DNA of 64,000 bases from Sediminispirochaeta bajacaliforniensis DSM 16054 (GCF_000378205.1 NZ_KB899417.1:102222-166221), one strand, 5' to 3'; positions 8,255 through 17,291 are shown, counted from the first letter of the stretch. Program-made: numbers and translations. Notes: a model not told the origin generated them from the letters alone.

Positions 8255-9315
8255 CGGTTTACTCCGGTTTTCAATTTTGCAATATCCCGACGAAGTTCCA
8301 GCTTCTTTCTTACCCAGAAGGATAATAAGACGAATATCATGACGAAGCCTTCCATGATGCCAATGATACTAGAAGGGATGCCGGAGGTTTGTCCGAGAAT
8401 CGATCCTCCTACCTTCAGGGCCCCGAAGAGGATTGCGCCGAAAATGATGCCGATTGGGTGGGCGTTTGCCAGAATGGCTATGCCGATTCCCTCCGACCCT
8501 ATCGTGGTATTAAAATCTTGCACCAGCATATGCTGAACCCCGTTTACCTCGGTGAATCCGGCCATCCCTGCAAGTGCGCCACTTATGAGGAATGCAATGA
8601 TATAAATCCTACCTGATTCTATGCCTGCGTAGCCGGCGGCTACGGGATTCAATCCTACAACACGGATCCGGAATCCTATCGTTGTTTTGTAAAGAAACCA
8701 CCAGCAGAAGATGGCGACCAGGATTGCTATGATGAAACCTGCATGAAGCCTTGTTCCTGGGATGATTGTCGGAATAAAAAGTGTATCCGCAATTGGGTTT
8801 GTCTGCGGATATTCATGCTTTGTTTCTATCAGTACGGTTCTGAGCAGATAGTTCATCAAAGCAAGGGCGACATAGACGGACATCATACTGACCAGAAAAT
8901 CGTTGGCATTAAATCGGGCTTTTACAAAACCGACAAAGCCTCCCCATATGCCCCCCGCAAGAGCCGTTACGATAAGAATGAGAACCAGAGAAAAAATCCC
9001 CGGTAACCTCGGCCCTATCAGCAGTGAAGCGGCAACCGATGTAAGGGCTCCTATATAAAATTGTCCCTGGGCCCCAATATTGTAGAGGTTTGCCTTAAAG
9101 GTAAAGGCGAAGGCAAGAGCAGTGAAAATAAGAGGAGTAGCTTTTACAAAGATATCGGCGAAGGTATATCCGTCCCGTACCAGAAACGAAAAAAGGCGTC
9201 CGTAGACTGAGAATGGATTTGCCCCTAGGAAAAGCATGAGCAGCCCGCTTACAAATAGTCCGAGGAAAACAGAAAGGAAGGAAGATACGATCAGATCTCG
9301 CATTTTAGGGTTCAT
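8251..9315 (-). CDS. Nucleoside-type ABC permease (NupP/YufP-like)
   Basis: A 354-residue permease, partner of the NupQ-like protein. The ATG at 9315 is preceded by GAGGAGG at ideal distance, so the upstream in-frame ATG at 9372 is not used. Conserved features include YNIGAQGQFYIGAL, VVGLNPVAAGYAGI and GSEGIGIAILANAHPIG, all typical of the family. The start overlaps the end of the ATPase gene by 11 nt, and the stop overlaps the next permease by 4 nt, indicating tight translational coupling. Confidence 0.85.
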   Translation of the reverse strand: MNPKMRDLIVSSFLSVFLGLFVSGLLMLFLGANPFSVYGRLFSFLVRDGYTFADIFVKATPLIFTALAFAFTFKANLYNIGAQGQFYIGALTSVAASLLIGPRLPGIFSLVLILIVTALAGGIWGGFVGFVKARFNANDFLVSMMSVYVALALMNYLLRTVLIETKHEYPQTNPIADTLFIPTIIPGTRLHAGFIIAILVAIFCWWFLYKTTIGFRIRVVGLNPVAAGYAGIESGRIYIIAFLISGALAGMAGFTEVNGVQHMLVQDFNTTIGSEGIGIAILANAHPIGIIFGAILFGALKVGGSILGQTSGIPSSIIGIMEGFVMIFVLLSFWVRKKLELRRDIAKLKTGVNR

Positions 9316-10822
9316 GTTGTTCCTCCTCTGTGATACCGGCCATAAGCAGCCCCACTTCCTCGATTGAGGCATCCTTTCGGTCCATGGTTTTCAGCAGCTT
9401 CCCATTGTAGATGACAGCTATTCTGTCGGAAAGGGCGAAGATTTCCGACAACTCCGTCGAAATCAGTAGAATACTCTTTCCCTTGTCCCGTTCTGCAAGA
9501 ATCGTCTTATGCACATAATCGATTGCACCAAGATCGAGTCCCCGTGTCGGTTGATCGAAGATGATAAGCTTTCTGCCGATATCGACCTCCCGTGCAACAA
9601 CCACCTTCTGCTGATTTCCGCCGGAAAGTCCCTTCATCTGCTCTTCCCGACCTGACGTTTTTATTGAATAATCGCTGATTGCTTTGTCGGCATAGTCGTT
9701 AAATCTTTTCCGATCGATAACGATACCTTTGGCCGCGACCCTGTCAAAGCTGCTTTTGAGGAACATATTCTCCCCTAAGGACATATCCAGAACAAGACCG
9801 ACGGCATGCCTGTCTGCATGTACGTATCCAATCCCTTTCTTTATTCGTTCCCGCACGGTAAGATGGCAGATACTCTCTCCGTCGATCCTGATATCACCCG
9901 AGTCCGCAGCCAATGCGCCGATGATGGCATCTCCGAGCTCTTGTTGGCCGTTTCCGCTCACTCCTGCGATGCCCAGAATTTCACCTTTTCCGATGGTAAA
10001 ACCGATATTGTCCAGAGCCCTGTGTCTTCGATGATCTGTGACTGTAAGCCCATCCACCTCAAAACCAGTGCCCGAGTGTGAGCGTCTGCGGTTTTCCAAA
10101 GGAAAAATTTCCTTCCCAACCATGAGTGACGACAGTTCATGCTCATTGGTACCGTTCTTTTCCAAATCCCCCAGCACCGCTCCATTACGCATGACAACGA
10201 CCCTGTCTGCTACTTTCATGACTTCGTTCATTTTATGGGTGATAAATACGGCGGCATTCCCCTTTTCCACAAACTGCCTTACAAACTGCATTAGATTATC
10301 GGCTTCCTGGGGTGTCAAAACCGCCGTGGGTTCATCCATAATCAGGAGCTCAACATCCTGATAGAGGGCCTTTAGGATTTCGACTTTTTGTTGCAGCCCG
10401 ACCGGAAGGTCCTTTACATAGCTGTCGGGATCGACATCAAAGCCGTAATGTTCGGCAAGGGCGACAATGCGCTGCCGTAAGTCCTGGATATTAAGGATCC
10501 CGTGAAGACTTCCCATTACGATGTTTTCCGTAACGGTATGGGGAGGTACAAGTGCAAAATGCTGCTGGATCATACCGATTTTTTTCCCCATGGCATCGCG
10601 TGGAGACGTTATATCCGTTTTTCGACCATTAATGAAAATTTCTCCCTCTTCTGCTTGATAAAGGCCATAGAGAATTTTCATTATCGTGCTTTTTCCGGCA
10701 CCATTTTCACCTAACAGTGCCAAGACTTCCCCTTTATGAATCGAGAAAGAAACATTATTGTTGGCAACCACTTTTGCAAAATATTTGCTGATCCCTCTTA
10801 ACTCTACAAATGGTGTATCCAT
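9305..10822 (-). CDS. Nucleoside-type ABC transporter ATPase (NupO/YufO-like)
   Basis: A 505-residue protein with two tandem ABC domains as in RbsA/MglA/YufO. Domain 1 has Walker A GENGAGKST (near 37) and Walker B LLIMDEPTAVL. Domain 2 has a degenerate Walker A (GVSGNGQQE), a strong signature GLSGGNQQKVVVARE and Walker B LIIFDQPTRGLD. Such asymmetry is usual in this family. It is separated from the upstream binding-protein gene by an intrinsic terminator at 10848-10873, so it is probably expressed by partial read-through. Confidence 0.9.
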   Translation of the reverse strand: MDTPFVELRGISKYFAKVVANNNVSFSIHKGEVLALLGENGAGKSTIMKILYGLYQAEEGEIFINGRKTDITSPRDAMGKKIGMIQQHFALVPPHTVTENIVMGSLHGILNIQDLRQRIVALAEHYGFDVDPDSYVKDLPVGLQQKVEILKALYQDVELLIMDEPTAVLTPQEADNLMQFVRQFVEKGNAAVFITHKMNEVMKVADRVVVMRNGAVLGDLEKNGTNEHELSSLMVGKEIFPLENRRRSHSGTGFEVDGLTVTDHRRHRALDNIGFTIGKGEILGIAGVSGNGQQELGDAIIGALAADSGDIRIDGESICHLTVRERIKKGIGYVHADRHAVGLVLDMSLGENMFLKSSFDRVAAKGIVIDRKRFNDYADKAISDYSIKTSGREEQMKGLSGGNQQKVVVAREVDIGRKLIIFDQPTRGLDLGAIDYVHKTILAERDKGKSILLISTELSEIFALSDRIAVIYNGKLLKTMDRKDASIEEVGLLMAGITEEEQHEP

Positions 10823-10847
10823 ATATTTTCCCTGTGGGGCCTAAAAA

Positions 10848-10873
10848 AGGTCACCGGCGACAGCCGGTGACCT
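10848..10873 (-). terminator. Intrinsic terminator/attenuator after BMP gene
   Basis: A perfect 11-bp stem (AGGTCACCGGC / GCCGGTGACCT) with a 4-nt loop, followed on the minus strand by TTTTTT. It lies between the binding-protein stop codon and the ATPase gene of the same operon. Partial termination here would make binding protein in excess of membrane components. Confidence 0.85.
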
Positions 10874-10888
10874 GGTCGATAGCTTATG

Positions 10889-11902
10889 CTAAAATGAACC
10901 GGAGAACATCGATTCAAAGTCGACGTTCCCTGCTATTGCGGCTTTTGTGGCATCGTCCACTGCCGTTTTTATTTCCTTCGGGATACTTTTCCCATAATAG
11001 GGAACAAAAATGCCTTCGGCCAATCCTGCTTTGTTTACCTTACCGCCTTCAAGTTTTCCGGCCAGATAGTTTCCAACGGCCCATTTGTAGAAAGTGGCGA
11101 AATCAAATCCGATACTTGCCAGAACGGTATCAGGTGCAACATCGTTCTGGTTGCTGGAGAATCCGATGAACATGGCTCCCTTTTCTTTTGCCGCCTGAAT
11201 GGCGCCGAGACCTACTTGGTTTGCATAGAAGAAAAGAACATCGGCGCCGTTGTCGATCATCGTTTCGGCCATCTGCTTTCCAAGAGCAAGGTCACTCCAG
11301 GAGTTTGCATACGCTCGTACCGCTTCGATGCTCTTTCCCCGCTTTTCCTGAGCATACTGCTTTGCCGTGGCTTCGTATACATCGAGCAAGTCTATCATGG
11401 CTTTGTTTGGGAAACCGCCGACCGTTGCAATCTTTCCCGTTTCGGTAAGATAACCGGCAATGATACCAGCAAGATAGCTTGCCTCGTATTCTTTGGGAAA
11501 AATAGGAGCAGCGTTTTCCGATTTTGCCATTAAACCATTCACGACACAAAAGGTTGTGTTTGGATACATGGGAGCGATTTTATTGGCAGCCTCGTCGAAT
11601 TGGGTACCTGCGGCCATAATGAGGTCGTATTCCCGTTCGGCATAGTTTCTGAACGTCGATTCGTAATCACCGGCAGGGACATTTTCGATGTATTCCATAT
11701 TGGTGCCCAGCTCTTTGTTACAGGCGACAAGCCCCGCATAGTTTGTCGCATTCCAACTTTGATCGTTAATGGGACCGGGAAGTATCAGGACGATTTTGTA
11801 GTCGGCGGGCTTGCTTTTTTCCCCCGAAGCCTCCTGGGTCCCCCCTGCAAACAATATCCCCCCCGAAAGGAGGATGGCTAAAAAGGCACTAATTTTTCTC
11901 AT
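10889..11902 (-). CDS. BMP-family nucleoside-binding protein
   Basis: A 337-residue extracytoplasmic binding protein of the Bmp/PnrA/Med family, which captures purine nucleosides for ABC import. The ATG at 11902 has AGGAGG upstream; an in-frame start at 11974 would place the protein across the promoter. The signal peptide ends LFAGG-TQEASG with no cysteine, as in the PotD-like protein of this window. Motifs include ILPGPINDQSWNATNYAG, GTQFDEAANKIAPMYP and YLAGIIAGYLTETGKI. First gene of the nucleoside transporter operon, with its own promoter and a terminator directly behind it. Confidence 0.85.
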   Translation of the reverse strand: MRKISAFLAILLSGGILFAGGTQEASGEKSKPADYKIVLILPGPINDQSWNATNYAGLVACNKELGTNMEYIENVPAGDYESTFRNYAEREYDLIMAAGTQFDEAANKIAPMYPNTTFCVVNGLMAKSENAAPIFPKEYEASYLAGIIAGYLTETGKIATVGGFPNKAMIDLLDVYEATAKQYAQEKRGKSIEAVRAYANSWSDLALGKQMAETMIDNGADVLFFYANQVGLGAIQAAKEKGAMFIGFSSNQNDVAPDTVLASIGFDFATFYKWAVGNYLAGKLEGGKVNKAGLAEGIFVPYYGKSIPKEIKTAVDDATKAAIAGNVDFESMFSGSF

Positions 11903-11930
11903 ATGGCCTCCTGTTGTAAAATGTTGCATA

Positions 11931-11959
11931 ATTATCATCCCAAAAAATGCCCTTGTCAA
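11931..11959 (-). promoter_or_regulatory. Sigma-70 promoter of nucleoside transporter operon
   Basis: On the minus strand, TTGACA (11954-11959) and GATAAT (11931-11936) are separated by 17 bp, close to consensus, and lie about 30 bp before the BMP-gene ATG. Confidence 0.75.
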
Positions 11960-12001
11960 ATTTAAAGAAATCAAATTTCAAACCATGGATTTTACAACAA
12001 A

Positions 12002-12034
12002 AAAAGCCGATCGAAACGAATTCGATCGGCTTTT
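12002..12034 (-). terminator. Terminator of tRNA-Leu(GAG)
   Basis: A 14-bp perfect stem, AAAAGCCGATCGAA / TTCGATCGGCTTTT with a 5-nt loop, followed on the minus strand by a T-run. It begins 5 nt after the tRNA 3' end. Confidence 0.85.
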
Positions 12035-12038
12035 CGTC

Positions 12039-12123
12039 TGCTGCAGAGAAGACTTGAACTTCCACGGAGTCAACCTCCACTAGCCCCTCAAGCTAGCGTG
12101 TCTACCAATTCCACCACTGCAGC
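12039..12123 (-). tRNA. tRNA-Leu (anticodon GAG)
   Basis: An 85-nt tRNA with a 7-bp acceptor stem GCTGCAG / CTGCAGC, discriminator A, anticodon stem CTAGC / GCTAG around the loop TTGAGGG (anticodon GAG), the long variable arm of class II tRNAs, and a T-loop TTCAAGT. CCA is not encoded. It has its own promoter and terminator, so it is a single-gene transcription unit. Confidence 0.93.
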
Positions 12124-12137
12124 GTGTAACGTGGGAG

Positions 12138-12167
12138 AAGATACAACAAGTTGGGTCCATCTGTCAA
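12138..12167 (-). promoter_or_regulatory. Promoter of tRNA-Leu(GAG)
   Basis: On the minus strand TTGACA (12162-12167) and TATCTT (12138-12143) with an 18-bp spacer, placing transcription start a few nt upstream of the tRNA 5' end. Confidence 0.65.
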
Positions 12168-12227
12168 TAGATTTTGCTGTTTTCTTCCGGCGAATGGCTT
12201 TTGCTTTCTTGTATCAGAGGATAGGCT

Positions 12228-12800
12228 ATGGGCATGCACCATGAGATCCGACTGGATGACATTGCGAGCGGTAAGATTGTCGCCAAGGGGTTTCCCCCGA
12301 TCATCGGCGATACGCCCAGAGTTCTCATCCTGGGGAGTATGCCGAGCCTTGAAAGTCTGCGAACGAACCGCTACTACGGAAATCCCCGGAACCATTTCTG
12401 GCCTCTGATCTTTGCAATCTACGGCGAAGTGCTTCCCGATTCATATGATTCACGGACAGCCTTCCTCAGGGAGCATCATATCGCCCTTTGGGATGTGCTT
12501 GCCTCGTGCCGGCGAAAGGGAAGTCTTGATTCGGCTATTCGGGAAGAGGCGTACAATGATCTGCTTGGCCTGCTGTTCAGCTGTCCAACCATTACAAGCG
12601 TCTGCTTCAACGGACGAAAGGCCGAAACAAGTTGGCTCCGCTATAGCAAACTGAAAGGCGTAGCTGCGGAAAGGCTTCGACCGCTGCACTATCTTGTACT
12701 CCCTTCATCAAGCCCCATTCCGACGGGCTTGATGAAGAGCATGGAGGATAAACTGCCGCGCTGGTCGCAGCTACGGCTCTTGTCCTCTTCCGCACCCTGA
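12228..12800 (+). CDS. UDG-superfamily DNA-deoxyinosine glycosylase
   Basis: A 190-residue protein of the uracil-DNA glycosylase superfamily, hypoxanthine-DNA glycosylase type, which excises deaminated adenine from DNA. It shows GSMPSLESL (motif near residue 38), YYGNPRNHFWPLI and the C-terminal LPSSSPIP loop in place of the HPSP of classical UDG. Slightly longer than the usual 160-170 residues because of an N-terminal extension. It stands alone on the plus strand, convergent with pepF. Family assignment is firm; the exact base specificity is from family knowledge. Confidence 0.8.
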   Translation: MGMHHEIRLDDIASGKIVAKGFPPIIGDTPRVLILGSMPSLESLRTNRYYGNPRNHFWPLIFAIYGEVLPDSYDSRTAFLREHHIALWDVLASCRRKGSLDSAIREEAYNDLLGLLFSCPTITSVCFNGRKAETSWLRYSKLKGVAAERLRPLHYLVLPSSSPIPTGLMKSMEDKLPRWSQLRLLSSSAP

Positions 12801-12825
12801 GCAGGGCACGGAAGGATCTGGCCGC

Positions 12826-14631
12826 TTACACCTGCTTTTCGAGACGCTCGAGGATTACTTGAAAGCGACTCAAGGCTTGGCGTACCGGTTCGGGGGATGC
12901 CATGTCCACCCCTGCATTTTGAAGCGATTCGATTGGATAATAGCGCCCGCCGCTTTTCAGAAAGGAGAGGTAGCGCTTCCGTTCTGTTTCCCCGCCCGAC
13001 AAGACCATATCGGAGAGGGCCATTGATGCAGCAAGCCCAGTGGCGTACTTGTAAACGTAGAAGGCCCGATAGAAGTGTGGGATGCGGAGCCCTTCAAGGT
13101 CGCTTTCCTCGATGAAGACGAAGTCCGGACCGAAATAGTCGCTCAAGAGCCCTCGGTATATATGCCGAAATTGGTCGAGGCTTAGCGGCTTTCCGCTTTC
13201 CACCCGCTGATGCACCAAAAATTCGAATTCAGCGAACATGGTTTGCCGAAAGAGGGTGGCTACTATGTCGTCCGCTTGTTTTGCCGCTATGTAACCAACC
13301 ATCTGACTGTTTTCTGCATGCTCGGTCAGGTAGTGGGCCAAGAGCTGCTCGTTAAAGGTTGATGCCACCTCTGCTTCGAAGATGGTGTATTGATAGTGAG
13401 CGAAGGGATTGTTGGCCGCCGAATACCAGGAGTGCATGGAATGCCCTCCCTCATGGGCTATGATGAAGAGGTCCCTAAGCACCTCCCGTTTGTAATTGAG
13501 AAGGATATAGGGATCTCCCGCATATGACCCGGCGGAAAAGGCCCCAGAGCGCTTTCCTCTATTCTCATAGCGGTCGACCCATCCCCCGAGAAGTCCCTTT
13601 TTAATGGTGGTGCAATACTCCTCGCCAAGGGGACTAAGGGCATGTGTAACGGTCTCGACGGCCCTTTCATAGGGGTAATCCGTTTTGATATTGCCGATGA
13701 TCGGGGTATAGACATCCCAGTGGGCCAATTCCCGGAGGCCCAGGGCCTTTCTTTTGAGCGCGTAATAGCGGTGGAGGAGGGGAAGGTTTTCTCTGACCGT
13801 TGCAAGCAAATTATCGTAGACCGCTTCGGGTACCTGGTCGGGAAATAAAGCCTTTTCCCTGGCCGAACCGTAGCCTTTCACCCTGGCAAGATAGATGTCT
13901 TGCTGAATGCTGCCTTCATAGAGGGTTGCCAGTGTGTTTTTATGCTGATTATATACCGAATAGAACTGACGATAGGCCTGTTCCCTGATTGTTCTGTCGG
14001 GGTCTATAAGAAATGAACCAAAGGTGGATTGGCTGAGAGGTTTTTCCCCTTGCTCGGTTTCTATAGTTCCGAAATCGAAGTCGACATCACAGAGGTTGGA
14101 GAAGGCCCGGCTAGGGGTCTGCCGGACCTCGGCCTGCATTGCAAGCAGCCGCTCTTCCGGCTCCGAGAGGGTATGTTCCCGAAATCGAAGAATCTTTTCA
14201 AGGGCGATTTTATAATCGGCAAAATCATCGAGCTCAAGCCAGGCGGAGATCTTTTCCTGATCGATTGTCAGCAGCTCAGGCGTAAAAAAGCTTGTTTCCG
14301 CAGCAAATCGGGTTGCCAGGGCCATGTAACGGGAAAAGCGCTCCTGATGTCCGCTGTTTCCCGCATCTTCGCAGGTCCTCAGATGGGCCCAGTAGCCAAG
14401 CCGTTCGTCAAGAAGCTCGAGCTCGGTGATGGTATCGAGGTAGCGCTTCAGTTGTTCCGGGCCCGTTCCGAGGCTTCCCTTAAAAGATTGCAGGGTGGAG
14501 AGCCCTGCTTCCAATTTTGCATAGGCATCATCCCAGCCCTTCTGGTCCGAGAAAAGGGAAGAGAGATCCCACTGGTCGGTCTCAGGTATCGCGGACCGCT
14601 CTGGTATCGTATTGCGTTGTTCACTGCTCAT
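12826..14631 (-). CDS. pepF: Oligoendopeptidase F
   Basis: A 601-residue cytosolic zinc metallopeptidase of family M3B, degrading 7-17-residue peptides. The zinc site HEGGHSMHS is near residue 382, with the downstream FEAEVASTFNEQ glutamate ligand segment. The ATG at 14631 has GGAGACC upstream and matches family N-termini; the longer frame to 14799 would overlap the RdgB gene. It starts 11 nt after the RdgB stop and is likely co-transcribed with it. Confidence 0.92.
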   Translation of the reverse strand: MSSEQRNTIPERSAIPETDQWDLSSLFSDQKGWDDAYAKLEAGLSTLQSFKGSLGTGPEQLKRYLDTITELELLDERLGYWAHLRTCEDAGNSGHQERFSRYMALATRFAAETSFFTPELLTIDQEKISAWLELDDFADYKIALEKILRFREHTLSEPEERLLAMQAEVRQTPSRAFSNLCDVDFDFGTIETEQGEKPLSQSTFGSFLIDPDRTIREQAYRQFYSVYNQHKNTLATLYEGSIQQDIYLARVKGYGSAREKALFPDQVPEAVYDNLLATVRENLPLLHRYYALKRKALGLRELAHWDVYTPIIGNIKTDYPYERAVETVTHALSPLGEEYCTTIKKGLLGGWVDRYENRGKRSGAFSAGSYAGDPYILLNYKREVLRDLFIIAHEGGHSMHSWYSAANNPFAHYQYTIFEAEVASTFNEQLLAHYLTEHAENSQMVGYIAAKQADDIVATLFRQTMFAEFEFLVHQRVESGKPLSLDQFRHIYRGLLSDYFGPDFVFIEESDLEGLRIPHFYRAFYVYKYATGLAASMALSDMVLSGGETERKRYLSFLKSGGRYYPIESLQNAGVDMASPEPVRQALSRFQVILERLEKQV

Positions 14632-14641
14632 AAAGGTCTCC

Positions 14642-15241
14642 TTATGTGTTGTTTCGTAATGAATCCAAAATGGCGGCCATTCGCACCCCTGCACGGCCCC
14701 GATGACTGATCCTGTTCTTTTCATCGTCGGAGAGCTGTGCCGCCGTTTTCCCGTATTCGGGAAGGAAAAAGATCGGGTCGTAGCCAAACCCTCCCTCACC
14801 GGAAGGCGCTTCTGCTATCTCTCCCGGAAAAATTTCCTGAACGGTAAAAATCCTTTCCTCTCCAACGATCAGTGCCATGCAGCAGACAAAAAAGCCGCGC
14901 CGTTCCTGCATCCCTTGCATTTTCTGAAGGAGGTAGTTGTTGCGCTCAGCGGCTTCCATGTTCGCTTCTCCCGGACGGCTTCCATATCTGGCCGAGTAGA
15001 TTCCGGGTTCTCCTCCCAGGGCCGGTACCACCAATCCCGAATCATCGGCAATAACGGGTTTTTTCAGCTGAGTAAAAAGGGCTTGAGCCTTCCCCAGTGC
15101 GTTTTCCATAAAACTTGAACCGATCTCTTCGTGTTCAAAACGAATTCCCGCCTCTGCCGGAAGTTTGAGCTGCCAGCCGGCTAAGATAGCCGAAAGTTCC
15201 CTTACCTTGTGCATATTATTGGTTGCCACAAAAATATTCAT
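14642..15241 (-). CDS. rdgB: RdgB/HAM1 family XTP/dITP pyrophosphatase
   Basis: A 199-residue house-cleaning nucleotide phosphatase that hydrolyses XTP, ITP and dITP to monophosphates, preventing incorporation of deaminated purines. Motifs: ATNNMHKVREL at the N-terminus, ADDSGLVVPALGGEPGIYSARY, GEGGFGYDPIFF and SHRGRA near the C-terminus. The ATG at 15241 is chosen over a TTG two codons upstream. Its role complements the nearby inosine glycosylase gene, although they are on opposite strands. Confidence 0.92.
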   Translation of the reverse strand: MNIFVATNNMHKVRELSAILAGWQLKLPAEAGIRFEHEEIGSSFMENALGKAQALFTQLKKPVIADDSGLVVPALGGEPGIYSARYGSRPGEANMEAAERNNYLLQKMQGMQERRGFFVCCMALIVGEERIFTVQEIFPGEIAEAPSGEGGFGYDPIFFLPEYGKTAAQLSDDEKNRISHRGRAGVRMAAILDSLRNNT

Positions 15242-15292
15242 GAGCAAACAGTAACGCAGCGGGAGCTTTTGTGCAAGAAAGTGGATCCTGCC

Positions 15293-16198
15293 TCATGCGG
15301 CGCTGGACTCACCATCACTTTCATCGTCGACCGAAAAGAAATTCTCAAACGAACAGTGAAGGTAGTGAATGGCGGAACCCACGGTCCCTTTGGGAATGCC
15401 TATCACCTCGGCAATCTCCGACTGGGTAGGGTGCCAGTGCTTGTTTCGTAGCTGAACATCCAGTTTTCGAATACGCTCTTGTTGGTGTACAATCGCTTCC
15501 CGTAAGGACGTTCGTTCTGCCGGATCGTTACATTCCCACAGCTTTATTTCCAGTTCGATCATTTTTGCGAAGGCGCTGTTTCTTCGCTCTTTAAGCTGAT
15601 GATACCGGCTTTTCCGTTTTTCGATGCATGCCCGCAATTGGGTGACCATATCAACTAACGTATCTACACTCTTTCCCGTTATTTCGGATAGCTTCCCGAT
15701 GAGGGGATCGTCGAGCATCTCCGCCTCCCGCAAGGCCAGCAATAGTATTTTCTTGGGGGATGTCGTTTTTCTGATGGAGCCGTCGTAGTCGTTCGTTTCC
15801 TCAATAAAAAAAGCGTTTTGATTCGTATATTCGGCAGCAAACCATTCACGTTTGAGGTCGTTCTCAAAGGAGGCGTAATGATAGCATCGGCACAGGAGCT
15901 CCCTCTGCCGTTTCCTCGCCACCCGGCAGCGGATTGCTTTGCAACGCAAGGTTATTGTTTTGGACAGATAATGTTCCAGGGGGTGACCTTTGTACTGGAA
16001 TTTTTGAAGCATTGCCGGAATTTTGTCGAAGACCTGCTCAACGAAGGCGGTCATACATGCATCTTGGTCCCTAAACATACGACATGCTATCTCGTAGCAG
16101 TAGATTTCGGTTTCGTTCTTCAATGTGTTCCAGGGAACCATGCCTTTCTGATGAAGAAGATACAATTCGGTTAAGGTTTTGTGCTCATCTTTTTTCAT
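15293..16198 (-). CDS. Sigma-factor-like protein with C-terminal HTH
   Basis: A 301-residue protein I cannot assign to a named family. Start at 16198 is supported by AAAAGGAGT. The N-terminal 110 residues (WNTLKNETEIYCYEIACRMF, then a helical stretch with YKGHPLEHYLSKTITLRCKA) resemble region 2 of RNA polymerase sigma factors; the centre is strongly charged and helical (about 190-260); the C-terminus has HPTQSEIAEVIGIPKGTVGSAIHYL, a region-4-like helix-turn-helix. It ends with an acidic tail. Probably a lineage-specific sigma-70-family or sigma-derived regulator; its target promoters are unknown. Confidence 0.55.
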   Translation of the reverse strand: MKKDEHKTLTELYLLHQKGMVPWNTLKNETEIYCYEIACRMFRDQDACMTAFVEQVFDKIPAMLQKFQYKGHPLEHYLSKTITLRCKAIRCRVARKRQRELLCRCYHYASFENDLKREWFAAEYTNQNAFFIEETNDYDGSIRKTTSPKKILLLALREAEMLDDPLIGKLSEITGKSVDTLVDMVTQLRACIEKRKSRYHQLKERRNSAFAKMIELEIKLWECNDPAERTSLREAIVHQQERIRKLDVQLRNKHWHPTQSEIAEVIGIPKGTVGSAIHYLHCSFENFFSVDDESDGESSAA

Positions 16199-16293
16199 TA
16201 CGACTCCTTTTGGGTTTTTTTGAGGCATTATGCAAAAAGTGTTCCAAAAAAGAAGGCGTTTACATGTAAATTATGAAAGTTCCTTAACGAATC

Positions 16294-17274
16294 TTAAGAA
16301 TACATTGTTTCGATAACTGACAAAAGCTTACGTTCCAGCTGATCCCTTTGTTCTTTACTGCGAAAACTTGCCGCATGCTTGTGGCCCCCTCCGCCGAACT
16401 GCTGGGCGACTGCACCGACATCCAGCACAAGATTCGATCGAAGTCCGACGGAGATTTCCCCGGGCTCCTCATCGCGGAAGAATAGAACGGCATCAACCCC
16501 GGCAACGGCCTGAAGTTGCCCGTATATGGTGTCGGAATCTCTTTCACCAAAGCCAAGTTCCTTTTCATCGTCGACGGTAAGGTAGCTTGTGAGAACCTTG
16601 CCCCCGATATGAGGCTGAGCCCTGTCAAGCACTCTTCCTATCAACTTCTTCGAAACAAGGCTTCTGTTCCCGTACATCGTTTGATATGCATCCTTGGGAA
16701 CGGCTCCATAGCGGCAGAGTCTGGACGCGACGCTGAAGATTTCCTCGCCGCCATGTGTTACATGTCTGAAGAAACCGGTATCGGTTGCAAGGCCGAAAAG
16801 CAGCAGCCGGGCTTCCTCGCTAGTGGGAATTCCCCCGAGCCCTTCAATCAGAAGAAGTGTCAAATAGGTTACCGAAGGAGCTCCCGGGTCGATGCAGGAT
16901 GCAGCGCTACCTACCGGATCACCACCGGAGGCATGGTGATCAAGGACCAAGGTCGGCAGTCCCGAGATCTCTTTTGCAAGATAGCCGATCCTGTCGATGC
17001 TTGAACAATCAACGATTACGGCTGCCCGTTTCGAACCTTTTTCCATTGGCGGCACATGATCGGCAACCCTATCTGCAAGGTCGTTGATTTCTGCCCTTCG
17101 AAAAGGGCCCGATGAGAGGGCCCTGGCCCGTTTCCCCGATCTATTCAAAAATGATGCCAAAGCAATCTGACTTCCGAGACAATCCCCATCCGGATCTTCA
17201 TGACCGATAATCAGAAATTCGTCAAAACTTTGGAAAACCAAGAGGAAAGGGTCCGGTATGGATCCTATCGGCAT
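16294..17274 (-). CDS. DHH/DHHA1 phosphoesterase (NrnA-like)
   Basis: A 326-residue Mn-dependent phosphoesterase of the NrnA/GdpP type, which degrades nanoRNA, pAp or pApA. DHH domain: GHEDPDGDCLGSQ near residue 24, VIVDCSSIDRIG, and VLDHHASGGD. The C-terminal DHHA1 domain ends with FGGGGHKHAASF, the substrate-binding glycine motif. AAGGAGT precedes the ATG. No sensory PAS or membrane domain is present, so it is NrnA-like rather than GdpP-like. Confidence 0.85.
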   Translation of the reverse strand: MPIGSIPDPFLLVFQSFDEFLIIGHEDPDGDCLGSQIALASFLNRSGKRARALSSGPFRRAEINDLADRVADHVPPMEKGSKRAAVIVDCSSIDRIGYLAKEISGLPTLVLDHHASGGDPVGSAASCIDPGAPSVTYLTLLLIEGLGGIPTSEEARLLLFGLATDTGFFRHVTHGGEEIFSVASRLCRYGAVPKDAYQTMYGNRSLVSKKLIGRVLDRAQPHIGGKVLTSYLTVDDEKELGFGERDSDTIYGQLQAVAGVDAVLFFRDEEPGEISVGLRSNLVLDVGAVAQQFGGGGHKHAASFRSKEQRDQLERKLLSVIETMYS

Positions 17275-17291
17275 AGATACTCCTTATACAT

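Noticed and set aside
14029..14709. 226-codon plus-strand frame
   Set aside because: Antisense shadow of pepF; no protein-like domain and no start signal.
14632..14799. Longer N-terminus of PepF
   Set aside because: Would overlap rdgB in another frame; ATG 14631 has its own GGAG and matches family length.
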